A DNA stretch of 64,000 nucleotides from Pirellula sp. (GTDB lineage: Bacteria > Planctomycetota > Planctomycetia > Pirellulales > Pirellulaceae): NCBI GenBank assembly GCA_021299695.1, contig JAJTEK010000027.1:21840-85839 (forward strand), written 5' to 3'. Position 1 is the stretch's first letter, and every line of letters begins with the position of its first letter. The position numbers and the translations under genes are program-made. Below, piece after piece: positions 44,373-53,856 of the stretch. Under the pieces are notes generated by a model. It did no database searches. It saw only the letters and a program-made list of their open reading frames with translations, and was not told the DNA's origin.

Positions 44373-46817
44373 TTATTTCAAGGGAGTATCGAGTCGAGCC
44401 CAGTACGGGTGCTGCCGGTCAGCCCGTCCGAGCACATCCTCGAGAATCACTTGGGTCGAACCATTGATATCGTATCGCCGCGTTGTTCCCTTGGCATCAA
44501 TCGTAATCTTCTTGCTGAAATCCACCATGTCTGGATTGAGCCAAATGCTGTACTCTTTAGCCGCCGCCTTCTGAATCCTCACCGAATTGTTCTCTCTGTT
44601 CAAGGACGCTTCGATCTCGTACTCGTCCCATTTGTCAGGCTCGAGCAGGGGATGTACAAGCTTCTCGGGATTCAACTGAGTTGTCTCGAACCACCAGAAG
44701 TAACGGTCCCCAGCCCGGCTGGTGACCACGTTGAAACGATCGGGGGCAACGTTCCTTCGCCGAGTTGGTACCTGCATCCAATCGACGATCCTCGGAAGCT
44801 CCTCCTGGAAGTGATCGTGCCCGCGACCGGTATAGAGCGTGATCATTGTGTCGACCTTGCGATCATCGAGCATGTTGTCCCAAGTCGATGCGTTCAAGTA
44901 CATCGGGTTCTCGCCATCGAATTGTCCGTTGACAAAGTAGGTCGGCACATACTTGGAGTTGGGCCAATATTGGATCACGTATTTCTTTGCGATCCCGCCG
45001 ATGATGATCGCCCCTGCCCACATATCTGGATGTGCAAGCGCCAGGTCCCAAGCGGCATCGGCACCCATGAAATGGCCGGCGACAAAGATGCGATCCGAGT
45101 CGATGTTGAACCGCCGCATCGCGTCGCGAAGAGGCCTGAGTATCCGCTGATGCTCGTTCTCAGTGTAGTTGTACATCGGCTGCTTCGGCTCATTCCATTC
45201 CGGCGATATTACGATATAGCCATTGCGCGAAGTATCCCCAAAACACCTCAATTGCGAATCGTAACGGTTCAACGAGGTCCACCAGTCGAGCGAATCGTAA
45301 AAGGGTAGCTCTTCGCTGGGCAGAGCCAGCACACAGGGGTATTTCCGATAGGGGTTGTACTCGGGGGGCAACTGAACCATGTATCGGACCATACTTCCAC
45401 CGAGCTCCCGGCTGGTCGGAACTTCCAGAAGGAACCGACCAGGCACCGATCGCTCAATCAACGACTGGGGGTCCTCTGAGCTGGGAACCTGAAGTTTGAC
45501 CTCCAAGGTCGCCTCGGTCTGGACCGCAGGGGGCATGTTTTCAAGAATCCTTGAGACATAGCGCGGTGTACCTGATTCCAGCTTCATGATCCCTTGGATC
45601 AACGCGTCATTCTTCCGCTTTGCTCCGAGCAGCTCGGAAATCATCCTTCGAGCGATATACCCGGATCGGACCACCGAGAGGTTTCGCTCTGCGAGCCCCG
45701 CTCCATATAGCCAGCCGGAAAAGCCTAGGGCAATCCGTTGGTCGGGGGTCAAGGTCGGATCGGTCCTCAAGTTGGTGTAGTCGGCAAAACGGACTCGCGT
45801 ATCCTCGGTCAAATGCTTGGATATCTCTTCGAGTACCGGTTCGAATTCTTGTTGAACCGACGGATCGGTTCCCTTGGACAAATCCTCTCGCAAAGAATCG
45901 AGGATCTGCGAGCACTCTTTTTTGACCGTGGCGATTGCCTCGATCCTGCGCTCGATCTTCAATTGCGTTTCGACCGAAAGGGTGTTGGCCTCAAAGCCGC
46001 GCAGGATTTGTTCGGCCTGCATATACTGTCCAGCGTTTTGCGAGATCAATGCTGCGTCGAACATTTGCTCAGCCAATAACTGGTCGATCCGTTTGATCTC
46101 GGACCGACTGGTTTGAAGCTCTGGGAATCGTTGGATGGCTTGCACCAACATCTCACGAGCCTCGACATACCGCTTGGCGGCTAAGTACACACTGACGATG
46201 TCGAGCCAGTCCTGGGCACGATTCGGATCGGCATTGCGAAGCAGCACTTCTCGAAGTTGTGCTGGCGGTATCGCCGACATCGCGACTCTCATATCCCAAG
46301 TGATCGAGGTCTGAAGGGTATCTCCCCTGAGCCCTTGGATTCGGACGTACTGAGGAGAGACCTCGGTAATCCCCTGGACGATTTGCTTGTTGGGGGACTG
46401 AAACATATAGATCCGTCGACCAAAGGGGTCGAAAGGAGTCGCGCTAAATGCATTTCCGAGCCCTCCTTGAATGACCAAGTCGGTTTTGCTCACATCGCTC
46501 TGATTGACCTTGATCGAGATCTTGAAAGGCTCTGGCGTTTCGATCGGTTCGCGGGCGACGCGCTTGCTGCTGACGTAGGTCATCCTCAGGCCATCGTCGA
46601 TCTCGGCGATCCGGACGGCCGCCTGGGTCTCGTTGCTGCCTGCGAACCCTTTCTTATCCAAACGGGCTTGGGCCCTGAGGATTCCAGGCCCGATAGCCAA
46701 GCCGTTATCGAGGATCAGCGTCTGTTGCTGAGCAATCGATCGATCGACCCAGGACCCAACAAGAATCATCGCGACCAGGCAGATCCAATGCCGCTGAGGC
46801 CAAGAGTCGTTTCTCAT
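44373..46817 (-). CDS. Exported alpha/beta-hydrolase-like protein lacking the nucleophile serine
   Basis: 814 residues. A signal peptide (HWICLVAMILVGSWVDRSIAQ) leads into a beta-rich N-terminal region. A helical TPR-like middle follows (AAKRYVEAREMLVQAIQRF). An esterase/peptidase-like alpha/beta-hydrolase domain starts near residue 495 (YNPYRKYPCVLALPSEELP). The elbow that would normally be GHSMG reads GHFMGAD, with Phe583 in the nucleophile place; the codon is TTC. QFDGENP and GRGHDHF could supply Asp and His. The protein is probably a binding or structural relative of esterases. The 27-bp gap to the LmbE-type gene suggests an operon. Confidence 0.78.
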   Translation of the reverse strand: MRNDSWPQRHWICLVAMILVGSWVDRSIAQQQTLILDNGLAIGPGILRAQARLDKKGFAGSNETQAAVRIAEIDDGLRMTYVSSKRVAREPIETPEPFKISIKVNQSDVSKTDLVIQGGLGNAFSATPFDPFGRRIYMFQSPNKQIVQGITEVSPQYVRIQGLRGDTLQTSITWDMRVAMSAIPPAQLREVLLRNADPNRAQDWLDIVSVYLAAKRYVEAREMLVQAIQRFPELQTSRSEIKRIDQLLAEQMFDAALISQNAGQYMQAEQILRGFEANTLSVETQLKIERRIEAIATVKKECSQILDSLREDLSKGTDPSVQQEFEPVLEEISKHLTEDTRVRFADYTNLRTDPTLTPDQRIALGFSGWLYGAGLAERNLSVVRSGYIARRMISELLGAKRKNDALIQGIMKLESGTPRYVSRILENMPPAVQTEATLEVKLQVPSSEDPQSLIERSVPGRFLLEVPTSRELGGSMVRYMVQLPPEYNPYRKYPCVLALPSEELPFYDSLDWWTSLNRYDSQLRCFGDTSRNGYIVISPEWNEPKQPMYNYTENEHQRILRPLRDAMRRFNIDSDRIFVAGHFMGADAAWDLALAHPDMWAGAIIIGGIAKKYVIQYWPNSKYVPTYFVNGQFDGENPMYLNASTWDNMLDDRKVDTMITLYTGRGHDHFQEELPRIVDWMQVPTRRRNVAPDRFNVVTSRAGDRYFWWFETTQLNPEKLVHPLLEPDKWDEYEIEASLNRENNSVRIQKAAAKEYSIWLNPDMVDFSKKITIDAKGTTRRYDINGSTQVILEDVLGRADRQHPYWARLDTPLK

Positions 46818-46882
46818 GATCTCTCTGCCTTCTTGGTTCGCGTCTCGACCTGTTCGCGGTTTGGGGCCTACTCAAGACGAAG

Positions 46883-47611
46883 CTACCGACCGCCGAAGTA
46901 TTTCTTGAGGGTTTCCGAAGCAGCATCCTTGGTGTTTTTGGTTGTAGGTCCTGTCGACGGCTTAGGAAGCTTCATCGGAGGTTTTTTCTCGGGACGTTTG
47001 GACTTGCCCGCAGTCCCTTCGGAATCGGTGCCCGATCCGCTGTCGCCGAGCGAGGCGCCGCTCTCAGGATCTACTTCTGTCATCTCAGGGAGGATCTCTG
47101 AGTCCAAATGGGTCGTCTCATCCATCTGAAACTTACGGGTGTCCGGTTCGGCATCCACGACGCGACGGTCGACTTGGTCGGCTTCGAGCAACCATGAACT
47201 GATGTCGAAACTCTCTCTGGAATCAGTCAGCTTGGACTCTGCCTGTTCGACGATGCGCTCTGCAACCTCTTGGGCTGTGTGGACCTCAGGCTTCTTGGCG
47301 CTGGCGATTCCGATTTCGATAAGCACCTCAAACTCCAATTGACCGACACGGATGTGGTCTCCTGACTTGAGGATTTTAGCCTTCTCGTGCGACAACTGCT
47401 TGTCGTTAACGAAAGTCCCGTTGCGACTTTTGAGATCCAGGAGCAATAAACGACCTTCCTTTTGAACCAACGCGCAGTGCCGACGGCTTACCGACTCACT
47501 TTTAGGACGGAGCTGGCAATCGTCCCCGCGTCCGATGAAGAATTTCTCCTCCTTGATCGGAATCAATTTCCCCTCATGGTTTCCAGAAAGAACCTTGAGC
47601 GAAATCTTCAT
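46883..47611 (-). CDS. FHA-domain protein
   Basis: 242 residues from the ATG at 47611, with GGAAG upstream. The first ~100 residues are an FHA domain: FIGRGDDCQLR, SVSRRHCALV, LLLDLKSRNGTFVNDKQL and KSGDHIRVGQLEFEV, with phosphothreonine-binding Arg, Ser and Asn. The remaining 140 residues are charged and low complexity, without a second domain. It should bind phosphothreonine proteins made by Hanks-type kinases, abundant in planctomycetes. It sits just after the lipoate ligase gene, in the same direction. Confidence 0.88.
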   Translation of the reverse strand: MKISLKVLSGNHEGKLIPIKEEKFFIGRGDDCQLRPKSESVSRRHCALVQKEGRLLLLDLKSRNGTFVNDKQLSHEKAKILKSGDHIRVGQLEFEVLIEIGIASAKKPEVHTAQEVAERIVEQAESKLTDSRESFDISSWLLEADQVDRRVVDAEPDTRKFQMDETTHLDSEILPEMTEVDPESGASLGDSGSGTDSEGTAGKSKRPEKKPPMKLPKPSTGPTTKNTKDAASETLKKYFGGR

Positions 47612-47671
47612 AAGCTTCCTCGCGTACGTAGAAGAGAGGCCGTCCACACTTTTTGTCAACCGGGCATTTGC

Positions 47672-48538
47672 CTAAATTCTAACCGATCGCTCACGCAGAT
47701 TCAATCGGAAACTACCCTCTTGCAAACGCCATAACCCACCAATTGCCAAGAATACTCGCTGTTGAAACCAATCCTCCCAAAGGGATTTACCCTCACCCCC
47801 CCCCATTGGCGTGGCCCTGCCCCCGAGATCCTCGACACCCAAGAGACTTCGATACTCCAAGGATTTTTCGATTAAGAAGCTCCCATGCTGCAACAATCCA
47901 GTCTTGACCCGCCGTTGAGCGCTGCCGAGCACCTTGTGGTCTTGGCCCTGATCCCCCCCTAGGACCACATCCACAGGCGTGCGCCGATGGAAACAAAGGA
48001 AAGGCTCGTTGGGCTTCGAGACGGTTTTGGGCGAACATGTGCACGACTCCGACAACTTTGCATCCAAGCCCAGTGCCCTTAAACCCTCGACGACCCCTTG
48101 GTGCACGGCTCGGTATAAAAGCTCGCTGTGCCCTTTGGACGAGGCCAGGGGCTCTGTACCACTCGGAACGATGATGCTGTAGGTCAACTCTCGATCGTGA
48201 AGAATCGCCCCACCACCAGTCTTGCGTTGGACCCAAGCCAACGCCCTCAGGCTCGGATGTTCCCTGGTGTCCTCGGCTTGCCCAAGTTGCTCGATGCGTT
48301 GGAAATGACCGAGCGACAAGGTGGGCTTTGACCAAGAGTAAAATCGGACGGCAAGCAAGGGCCCATCCGAAACGCTTAACCACTCACGCAAACGATCGCG
48401 CTGGGGTACATCCTCGGCCACGAGCCAATCTAAATCGCCAGACCCTAAGCCGTTGAGCAACCGCTCATCGATAGCCATGTTCTCCTGGCCCAAGCGAGCA
48501 GAATCTTCCAAGACGAGCATCCGCAGGTGTGTGCTCAT
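47672..48538 (-). CDS. Lipoate–protein ligase family protein
   Basis: 288 residues. It has the LplA/LipB fold motifs: RKTGGGAILHDRELTYS with the nucleotide-binding glycines, DVVLGG and KVLGSAQRR with the conserved Lys. It should attach lipoate or octanoate to apoproteins. The gene is 40 bp downstream of gcvH, whose product is its obvious substrate, and after gcvT. A LipM-like octanoyl transferase is an alternative; it has a Cys-rich loop (ESCTCSPK) close to the substrate pocket. Confidence 0.87.
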   Translation of the reverse strand: MSTHLRMLVLEDSARLGQENMAIDERLLNGLGSGDLDWLVAEDVPQRDRLREWLSVSDGPLLAVRFYSWSKPTLSLGHFQRIEQLGQAEDTREHPSLRALAWVQRKTGGGAILHDRELTYSIIVPSGTEPLASSKGHSELLYRAVHQGVVEGLRALGLDAKLSESCTCSPKTVSKPNEPFLCFHRRTPVDVVLGGDQGQDHKVLGSAQRRVKTGLLQHGSFLIEKSLEYRSLLGVEDLGGRATPMGGGEGKSLWEDWFQQRVFLAIGGLWRLQEGSFRLNLRERSVRI

Positions 48539-48577
48539 CGATTCAAACCCTCTGATGTTGGACCACCGCTCTGCGCG

Positions 48578-48976
48578 TCAACCATTCTGCGCCAGGAGCT
48601 TTTGATAAGCCGCAAAGTCGAGCAATCCATCGAGTTGACTCGGATCGCTCATCTTGACTTTGATCAGCCATCCCTCGACGTAAGGATCGGAGTTCAAGGT
48701 CTCCAAGCGGTCGACGATGCCATCATGAATCTCGACGATCTGACCTGCGATCGGACTGTACATGGGACTGACGGCCTTAACGCTCTCGACCTCTCCGAAC
48801 TCCTGACCAGCCTCGACCTGCTGGCCTACCCTGGGCAAGGCCATGTAGACCAAATCATTGAGTTCCGCGACTGCAAAGGCAGAAATCCCAATCGTCGCAA
48901 TCCCGCTGCCATCCTGCGGCGCGTAGACCCACTCGTGGGATGGCAGGTACTTTAAGTTTTCTGGTTGAAGTGTCAT
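48578..48976 (-). CDS. gcvH: Glycine cleavage system H protein
   Basis: 132 residues from the ATG at 48976. It carries the lipoyl group shuttling the aminomethyl intermediate. Lipoylation Lys in GEVESVKAVSPMYSP; YLPSHEWVY and GISAFAVAELNDLVYMALP are family motifs. The frame extends upstream but the earlier residues are not H-protein. It is 46 bp after gcvT. The P protein gene is not in the window. Confidence 0.96.
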   Translation of the reverse strand: MTLQPENLKYLPSHEWVYAPQDGSGIATIGISAFAVAELNDLVYMALPRVGQQVEAGQEFGEVESVKAVSPMYSPIAGQIVEIHDGIVDRLETLNSDPYVEGWLIKVKMSDPSQLDGLLDFAAYQKLLAQNG

Positions 48977-49022
48977 CGACTCGCTACCCCCTGTGGAAAA
49001 TGATCTGTCCGAAAGCAGAAAT

Positions 49023-50147
49023 CTAAACGGTATTGGCCCGCTTGTAAAACGGCAATTCCTGGACCCATGCCCGAGAGGTCGAGCCCCGGATGTCGACTTG
49101 GATCTCGGCTCCTGGGATCGCCGCGTGGCGGCTAAGGTAGGCCATCGCGATCGGTTTTTGAAGCGTCGGAGAGAAGCTCCCACTCGTCACCGTCCCAATC
49201 GAATTGCCCGCCATATCGAAGCAAGCCGATTGCTCCCTGGCCGCTCGACGACCCTCAAGTACCAATCCCACGCGTTTGACCGCAAGCTCCTCCTTGGATC
49301 GCTCGGCCAGGACGTCCCGACCGACAAAGTTCCGGTCTTTGATTTGGCAAGCAAAGCCTAATCCGGCCATGTAAGGGTCGATATTCTCTTCGAGCTCATG
49401 GCCATAAAGGGGCATGCCGGCCTCGAGCCTTAAAGTGTCCCGAGCCCCGAGCCCCACCGGGGATACCCCAAAGGACCGGCCAGCCATGAGCAAATTCTCC
49501 CAAACCCGAGTCGCATCCTCGGCCCTTACAATCAACTCGAATCCATCCTCTCCGGTATAGCCCGTCCGCGAGACAATGCAAGGCTTGGACATCTGCTCGG
49601 TCACCCTGGCCCGATAGTATCCGAGCCCCAAGACGCTTGCAGGAAAAAGCTTCCCACAAACTTCGATCGACTTGGGACCCTGGATGGCAATCATCGCAGT
49701 CGACTCAGTCACGTCGTGGAACTCCACATCCGGATAGTCCGCCAAATGGGGTGCCAGCCATCGCACGATCTTGGCCTTGTTGCTGGCATTGACCACCAAC
49801 AAAAAGTAAATCTTCCCACTTGGACTCTCCAAACAACTGACCAAGACGTCATCGAGGATCCCACCAGACTCGTTGCATACCAAAGAGTAACGGACCTGAC
49901 CGGGCTGCATGTCAAGCACACGCCGTGTGAGGACTTGCTCGAGCAACTGATCGGCTCTGGGTCCGTCAAAACGCAACCGGCCCATGTGCGATATATCGAA
50001 AACCCCCGCCGCTTGCCTGGTCGCAAGGTGCTCTGCGACGATCCCTGTGTATTGGATCGGCATCTGATACCCTGCAAACGATGCCATCCTGGCCCCGTTT
50101 TGAACATGCCAATCGCTCAGCGCTGTTTTGTGTTCTTGTGTTTCCAT
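49023..50147 (-). CDS. gcvT: Aminomethyltransferase (glycine cleavage T protein)
   Basis: 374 residues, normal length. It releases ammonia and transfers the methylene group to tetrahydrofolate. It has the N-terminal [15 protein letters not shown] with the following HxxxR region, [34 protein letters not shown] and the C-terminal [10 protein letters not shown]. It is the first gene of a gcvT–gcvH–lipoate ligase series. Confidence 0.96.
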   Translation of the reverse strand: METQEHKTALSDWHVQNGARMASFAGYQMPIQYTGIVAEHLATRQAAGVFDISHMGRLRFDGPRADQLLEQVLTRRVLDMQPGQVRYSLVCNESGGILDDVLVSCLESPSGKIYFLLVVNASNKAKIVRWLAPHLADYPDVEFHDVTESTAMIAIQGPKSIEVCGKLFPASVLGLGYYRARVTEQMSKPCIVSRTGYTGEDGFELIVRAEDATRVWENLLMAGRSFGVSPVGLGARDTLRLEAGMPLYGHELEENIDPYMAGLGFACQIKDRNFVGRDVLAERSKEELAVKRVGLVLEGRRAAREQSACFDMAGNSIGTVTSGSFSPTLQKPIAMAYLSRHAAIPGAEIQVDIRGSTSRAWVQELPFYKRANTV

Positions 50148-50259
50148 ATACCTACGTCTAAAAAATCTTCCGCTAAAACCTTCGAATAGAAATAATGACG
50201 GGCGATCAAAGATCGCTCATGAGCATAGGCACTTGCCAAGCTCCCCTCTAGGGCTCGGG

Positions 50260-51882
50260 CTAGTGCTTGAGGTGCTCGATGAGAAACTCCTGCGAATTGG
50301 CGAACTCCGATTCCTTGCTCCCAGGGAATACCAAATCGCAACGGACCCCTTGAGCCAGGCAAGCCTTGCGGAACTCTATCCCATACATCGCCGAATGGGT
50401 CGGATCGGGCTCGCTCCCGCCATACTCAGGCTTGGTCTTTTGATTCGGATACTCCAAGAACAAGGGCGGATCGTCCTTGGTCACCAACTCAATCGGCGAA
50501 TATTCGCGAATCCACGGCAAGACCTTTTCGCGATTCTTCAGCAGCAACTCGAACTCCTGCTCGCGTGAGCGGCCCTGGGCTGAATACCCAAACGCATGCC
50601 CCCCATAAATGCTGTTGCTGATCCACGCGCGCAACTGGACTGGATCTAACGACGTCTGCGCCCCTGAGACGGCCGCGCAAGCCAATCGAGTCGACTCACG
50701 AGCCACCGGATCGCTGCTGCTCGGATCGGCCATGTCGTCATGCAATGCCAACCACAAGGAGGTACAAGCTCCCGCCGAACTCCCCGTCGCTCCAATACGA
50801 TTCGGATCGATGTTCCATTCCTTGGCCTTCGATCGAAGTGTCTGTAAGGCCCGCGCCGCATCCATCAAAGGAGCCTTGACCGGAGGCTCAACTCCCTGCT
50901 CCATCGCTTGCTGAATCAACCGATAATTGATCGCCGCAACCGATATCCCCTCCTGCAAATACCTCTTGATCGGATTGTTCCCGTAACCCGTTTTGTCCCC
51001 GTTCTTCCACCCCCCGCCATGGATCAATACGACCACCGGCGTCGGACGATCCGACGCCGCCTTCCAAAAGTCCATGCGCTGCCTAGGCGATTGGCTCCCG
51101 TAGACATAGTCGCTGACGGTAGGCTCAGGTCGCTCGGGAGCCTTCTTGGGCTTCTCCTGCACTTTGGCTTTAGGCAGCGGATCGAGCGACGTTACCTGCA
51201 AATCGTCAAACTCATTCTGGTCGTCAAAGGATCCGATCCCAAGCCGCCCTACACCAAAGGTCTTGTCGGTCGCTTGCATCAGCGGCCGCTCCATGTCGTC
51301 AAAGTAAACTTGGATCAATCCGCTCTCCAACCTGCGAACCAATTTGACACGGTGCCATGAATCGTCCCATGGCACCGCGTTTTTGTTCTCGGTCAACGGA
51401 CGACGCGGCTGACCATTGACAATCATGATCTGACCGCTGGCCGGATCAGGCTTGGCCCCAAGATGCACATAGTAAAAATGCTCGGGATCCTGGTAACCAA
51501 AGAACACACAGCAGTCCCTATGGTTGCCCGTGTCGAGCGTGCTTCGGACCCGAAACGTGATCGATACATCCCCAACCGAAACCCCCTTGATCAACGCGAT
51601 GTTGTGCGGACTGCGCACCTTGGGCTGATAATCGCTGACTCGCTTGTTGAGCCCAAACGTAGGATTCCCATCCTTGTGGAATATCTCCCAAGACCCCTCG
51701 TCGGTTGTCTCCCAACGCCCAGGCCCCTGAGAGAAGTCCTCTTGAAAGACCACGCTCCGCATCGCCGACACCTCGGGGGCCTCCTGCCCAATCACCGACT
51801 TCGAGCCTCCCGCGCTCCCAACCCAAAGCCCGAACCCTACCGCAACCAAACTTCGAAATGGCTTAGCAAACGAATATTGCAT
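50260..51882 (-). CDS. Exported alpha/beta-hydrolase fused to an N-terminal lectin/DUF1080-like domain
   Basis: 540 residues. A signal peptide (FRSLVAVGFGLWVGSAGG) precedes a beta-sandwich region (FQEDFSQGPGRWETTDEGSW, CVFFGYQDPEHFYYVHLGAK, VGRLGIGSFDDQNEFDDLQV), typical of planctomycete LamG/DUF1080-like modules. A Pro/Lys-rich linker leads to an esterase: VVVLIHGGGWKNGDK oxyanion motif, nucleophile Ser in GATGSSAGACTSL, and DPTHSAMYG with the likely His. It probably hydrolyses esters on polysaccharides at the cell surface. Substrate unknown. Confidence 0.86.
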   Translation of the reverse strand: MQYSFAKPFRSLVAVGFGLWVGSAGGSKSVIGQEAPEVSAMRSVVFQEDFSQGPGRWETTDEGSWEIFHKDGNPTFGLNKRVSDYQPKVRSPHNIALIKGVSVGDVSITFRVRSTLDTGNHRDCCVFFGYQDPEHFYYVHLGAKPDPASGQIMIVNGQPRRPLTENKNAVPWDDSWHRVKLVRRLESGLIQVYFDDMERPLMQATDKTFGVGRLGIGSFDDQNEFDDLQVTSLDPLPKAKVQEKPKKAPERPEPTVSDYVYGSQSPRQRMDFWKAASDRPTPVVVLIHGGGWKNGDKTGYGNNPIKRYLQEGISVAAINYRLIQQAMEQGVEPPVKAPLMDAARALQTLRSKAKEWNIDPNRIGATGSSAGACTSLWLALHDDMADPSSSDPVARESTRLACAAVSGAQTSLDPVQLRAWISNSIYGGHAFGYSAQGRSREQEFELLLKNREKVLPWIREYSPIELVTKDDPPLFLEYPNQKTKPEYGGSEPDPTHSAMYGIEFRKACLAQGVRCDLVFPGSKESEFANSQEFLIEHLKH

Positions 51883-52076
51883 TTTCGTAATCCTTGATAT
51901 GAGGCTCGCAGCAGGTTTTCGACATAGGACAGACAGCTTCGCGCAGGAACTTTCACCTTACGGATCCAGACCCATAAATTATACTGGATGAATCGACCCT
52001 CGGGGCCAATTCAAGCCTCGAATCGAATCTCTCATCCGAACCCATAGTCGACCTCCGACGTTTCTCATGTGACGAA

Positions 52077-52670
52077 ATGAATCTGCCGAACTCCTACGCT
52101 TTTGCTCGCATGGTCGCCCAAGGCGACCTTAAGACAATTCATTCCGGACTGCGTCGTCTTCAACGCGGGCAATGGATCGTATGCCGCTCGGACTTCGGTC
52201 TCGAATTAGCCCAAATCCTCTCGGATACCCAAGAACCCTCCGAATCGACACTCGACTCGGTCTGGACCCAACATCCAACGGCAAATTGGGTCCGCGATGC
52301 GAATACCCAAGATCATTGGCTCTGGGAGAAACTCCAATCCCTAAACCATGATGCCGTCGGGGTCTGTCAAGCATTCCTCAAGGACCATCATTCTCAGGAT
52401 ACCCTGCTCGAAATATCTACGAGCATCGACGGAAAGTCCGTCGCCTTCGAATTCCTCGGTGATCCCTCAGAAGAAACCAACAGTAAACTCAACGAACTCT
52501 CCGAGATCTACCAAGCCTTCATTCGCAATTCAGAAATCTACAAGCAGATCGAAACGGGCTGCGGACCTGATTGCGGTTCTGGATCAGGCTCCGCCTGCGG
52601 ATCGAGTCCTGACGGCAAAACTGCCTGCAGTTCCTGCTCGATCGCCAAACGCTGCAAGCCCTCTAAATAA
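52077..52670 (+). CDS. Hypothetical protein with cysteine-rich C-terminus
   Basis: 197 residues. The N-terminal 150 residues are helical and polar, with no signal peptide. The end is a Cys-rich tail: CGPDCGSGSGSACG, then CSSCSIAKRC, nine cysteines in about 40 residues, apparently metal-binding. Its last 8 bp overlap the end of mnmA on the other strand. No family recognised. Confidence 0.65.
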   Translation: MNLPNSYAFARMVAQGDLKTIHSGLRRLQRGQWIVCRSDFGLELAQILSDTQEPSESTLDSVWTQHPTANWVRDANTQDHWLWEKLQSLNHDAVGVCQAFLKDHHSQDTLLEISTSIDGKSVAFEFLGDPSEETNSKLNELSEIYQAFIRNSEIYKQIETGCGPDCGSGSGSACGSSPDGKTACSSCSIAKRCKPSK

Positions 52671-53814
52671 TCCAGCCACAGCCCATCGCGCGACTTCCCA
52701 AGAACACTGCTGCCAACTGGCCAGGCGAAACCCCAAAGACATCCTCGAGGAAATCCACCTCAAAGCCTCCTTGCTCGTCCCGAGTCACCCAAGCTTCATT
52801 TGGGGCCGAATTGTAACGAAATTGAACCTGCGAGCGCGTCGGCTCACCGACAGGAAAATCCCCAAGCCAGTTGCCTTTGATCCCCTTGAGCCTTCGGCAA
52901 GCGAGCTCCTCGTGCGGACCGATAACCACCCGACGTGTCATCCGATCCACCGCGGTGACATAGTACGGCGTGCCCATCGCAACCCCGAGTCCCTTGCGCT
53001 GCCCAATCGTAAAGCCCTCGATCCCGGGGTGATGACCCACGACCTTGCCATCCGAGGTGACGATCTCGCCAGATGTGTCTAGCGAACTTTTGTTCCTGAC
53101 AAACTCTGCATGCTTACCGCTGGTTACAAAACATATCTCCTGCGAATCCTTCTTGTCGGCCACTCTCAATCCCATCTCGACGGCTCGCTGGCGTATCTGG
53201 GACTTGTGGAATCCACCGACCGGCAAAAGCATCCGTGGCAATAAATGACGCTTGATCCCTGTGAGCACATAAGCTTGATCTTTGTCATCGTCCAACCCAC
53301 GATGCAGCTCCCACTCAGGCTCTGCGGATCGGATGTCACCCGTGCCATGGGTATCTGGACAGACCATCCTGGCATAATGCCCTGTGGCGACATAGTAAGC
53401 ATCGACCGCGTCGGCATAATCGAACAATCGCCCAAACTTAATCCAGTTGTTGCACTGCACGCAAGGGTTCGGCGTGCGACCCTGCTGGTACTCGTCGACA
53501 AAGTAGTCGACGATCTGCTTGAACTCCGACTCCAGATCCAAAGCGTAAAAAGGAATCGACAGCTTGTCGGCCACCCGCCTTGCATCGGCCGCGTCGCTTG
53601 CGCTGCAACAGCCCTGCTTGTGATCGAGCCGACCCTCCAAGATCGGTAACAAAGGGTTTGGCTTGCCATCCCCTAACTCACAAGCTTGACTCGACTGCTC
53701 GCCATGCCGCATAAATACGCCGACGACCTCGTAGCCTTGCTCAAGGAGCAACCCTGCAGCGACGCTAGAATCGACTCCTCCACTCATCGCCAAAACCACC
53801 CGACGCTGCGACAT
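52663..53814 (-). CDS. mnmA: tRNA-specific 2-thiouridylase
   Basis: 383 residues. It thiolates U34 of Lys, Glu and Gln tRNAs. ATP-PP loop VLAMSGGVDSSVAAGLL; catalytic Cys in NPCVQCNNWIKF and in DSQEICFV; SDGKVVGHHPGIEGFTIGQRKGLG is a family block. Length normal. Following the upstream prolyl oligopeptidase in the same direction. Confidence 0.96.
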   Translation of the reverse strand: MSQRRVVLAMSGGVDSSVAAGLLLEQGYEVVGVFMRHGEQSSQACELGDGKPNPLLPILEGRLDHKQGCCSASDAADARRVADKLSIPFYALDLESEFKQIVDYFVDEYQQGRTPNPCVQCNNWIKFGRLFDYADAVDAYYVATGHYARMVCPDTHGTGDIRSAEPEWELHRGLDDDKDQAYVLTGIKRHLLPRMLLPVGGFHKSQIRQRAVEMGLRVADKKDSQEICFVTSGKHAEFVRNKSSLDTSGEIVTSDGKVVGHHPGIEGFTIGQRKGLGVAMGTPYYVTAVDRMTRRVVIGPHEELACRRLKGIKGNWLGDFPVGEPTRSQVQFRYNSAPNEAWVTRDEQGGFEVDFLEDVFGVSPGQLAAVFLGSRAMGCGWII

Positions 53815-53856
53815 ATCGCTTCCTGTCCTTGCTCCAATGCTCAGTCCGACCCGTCC

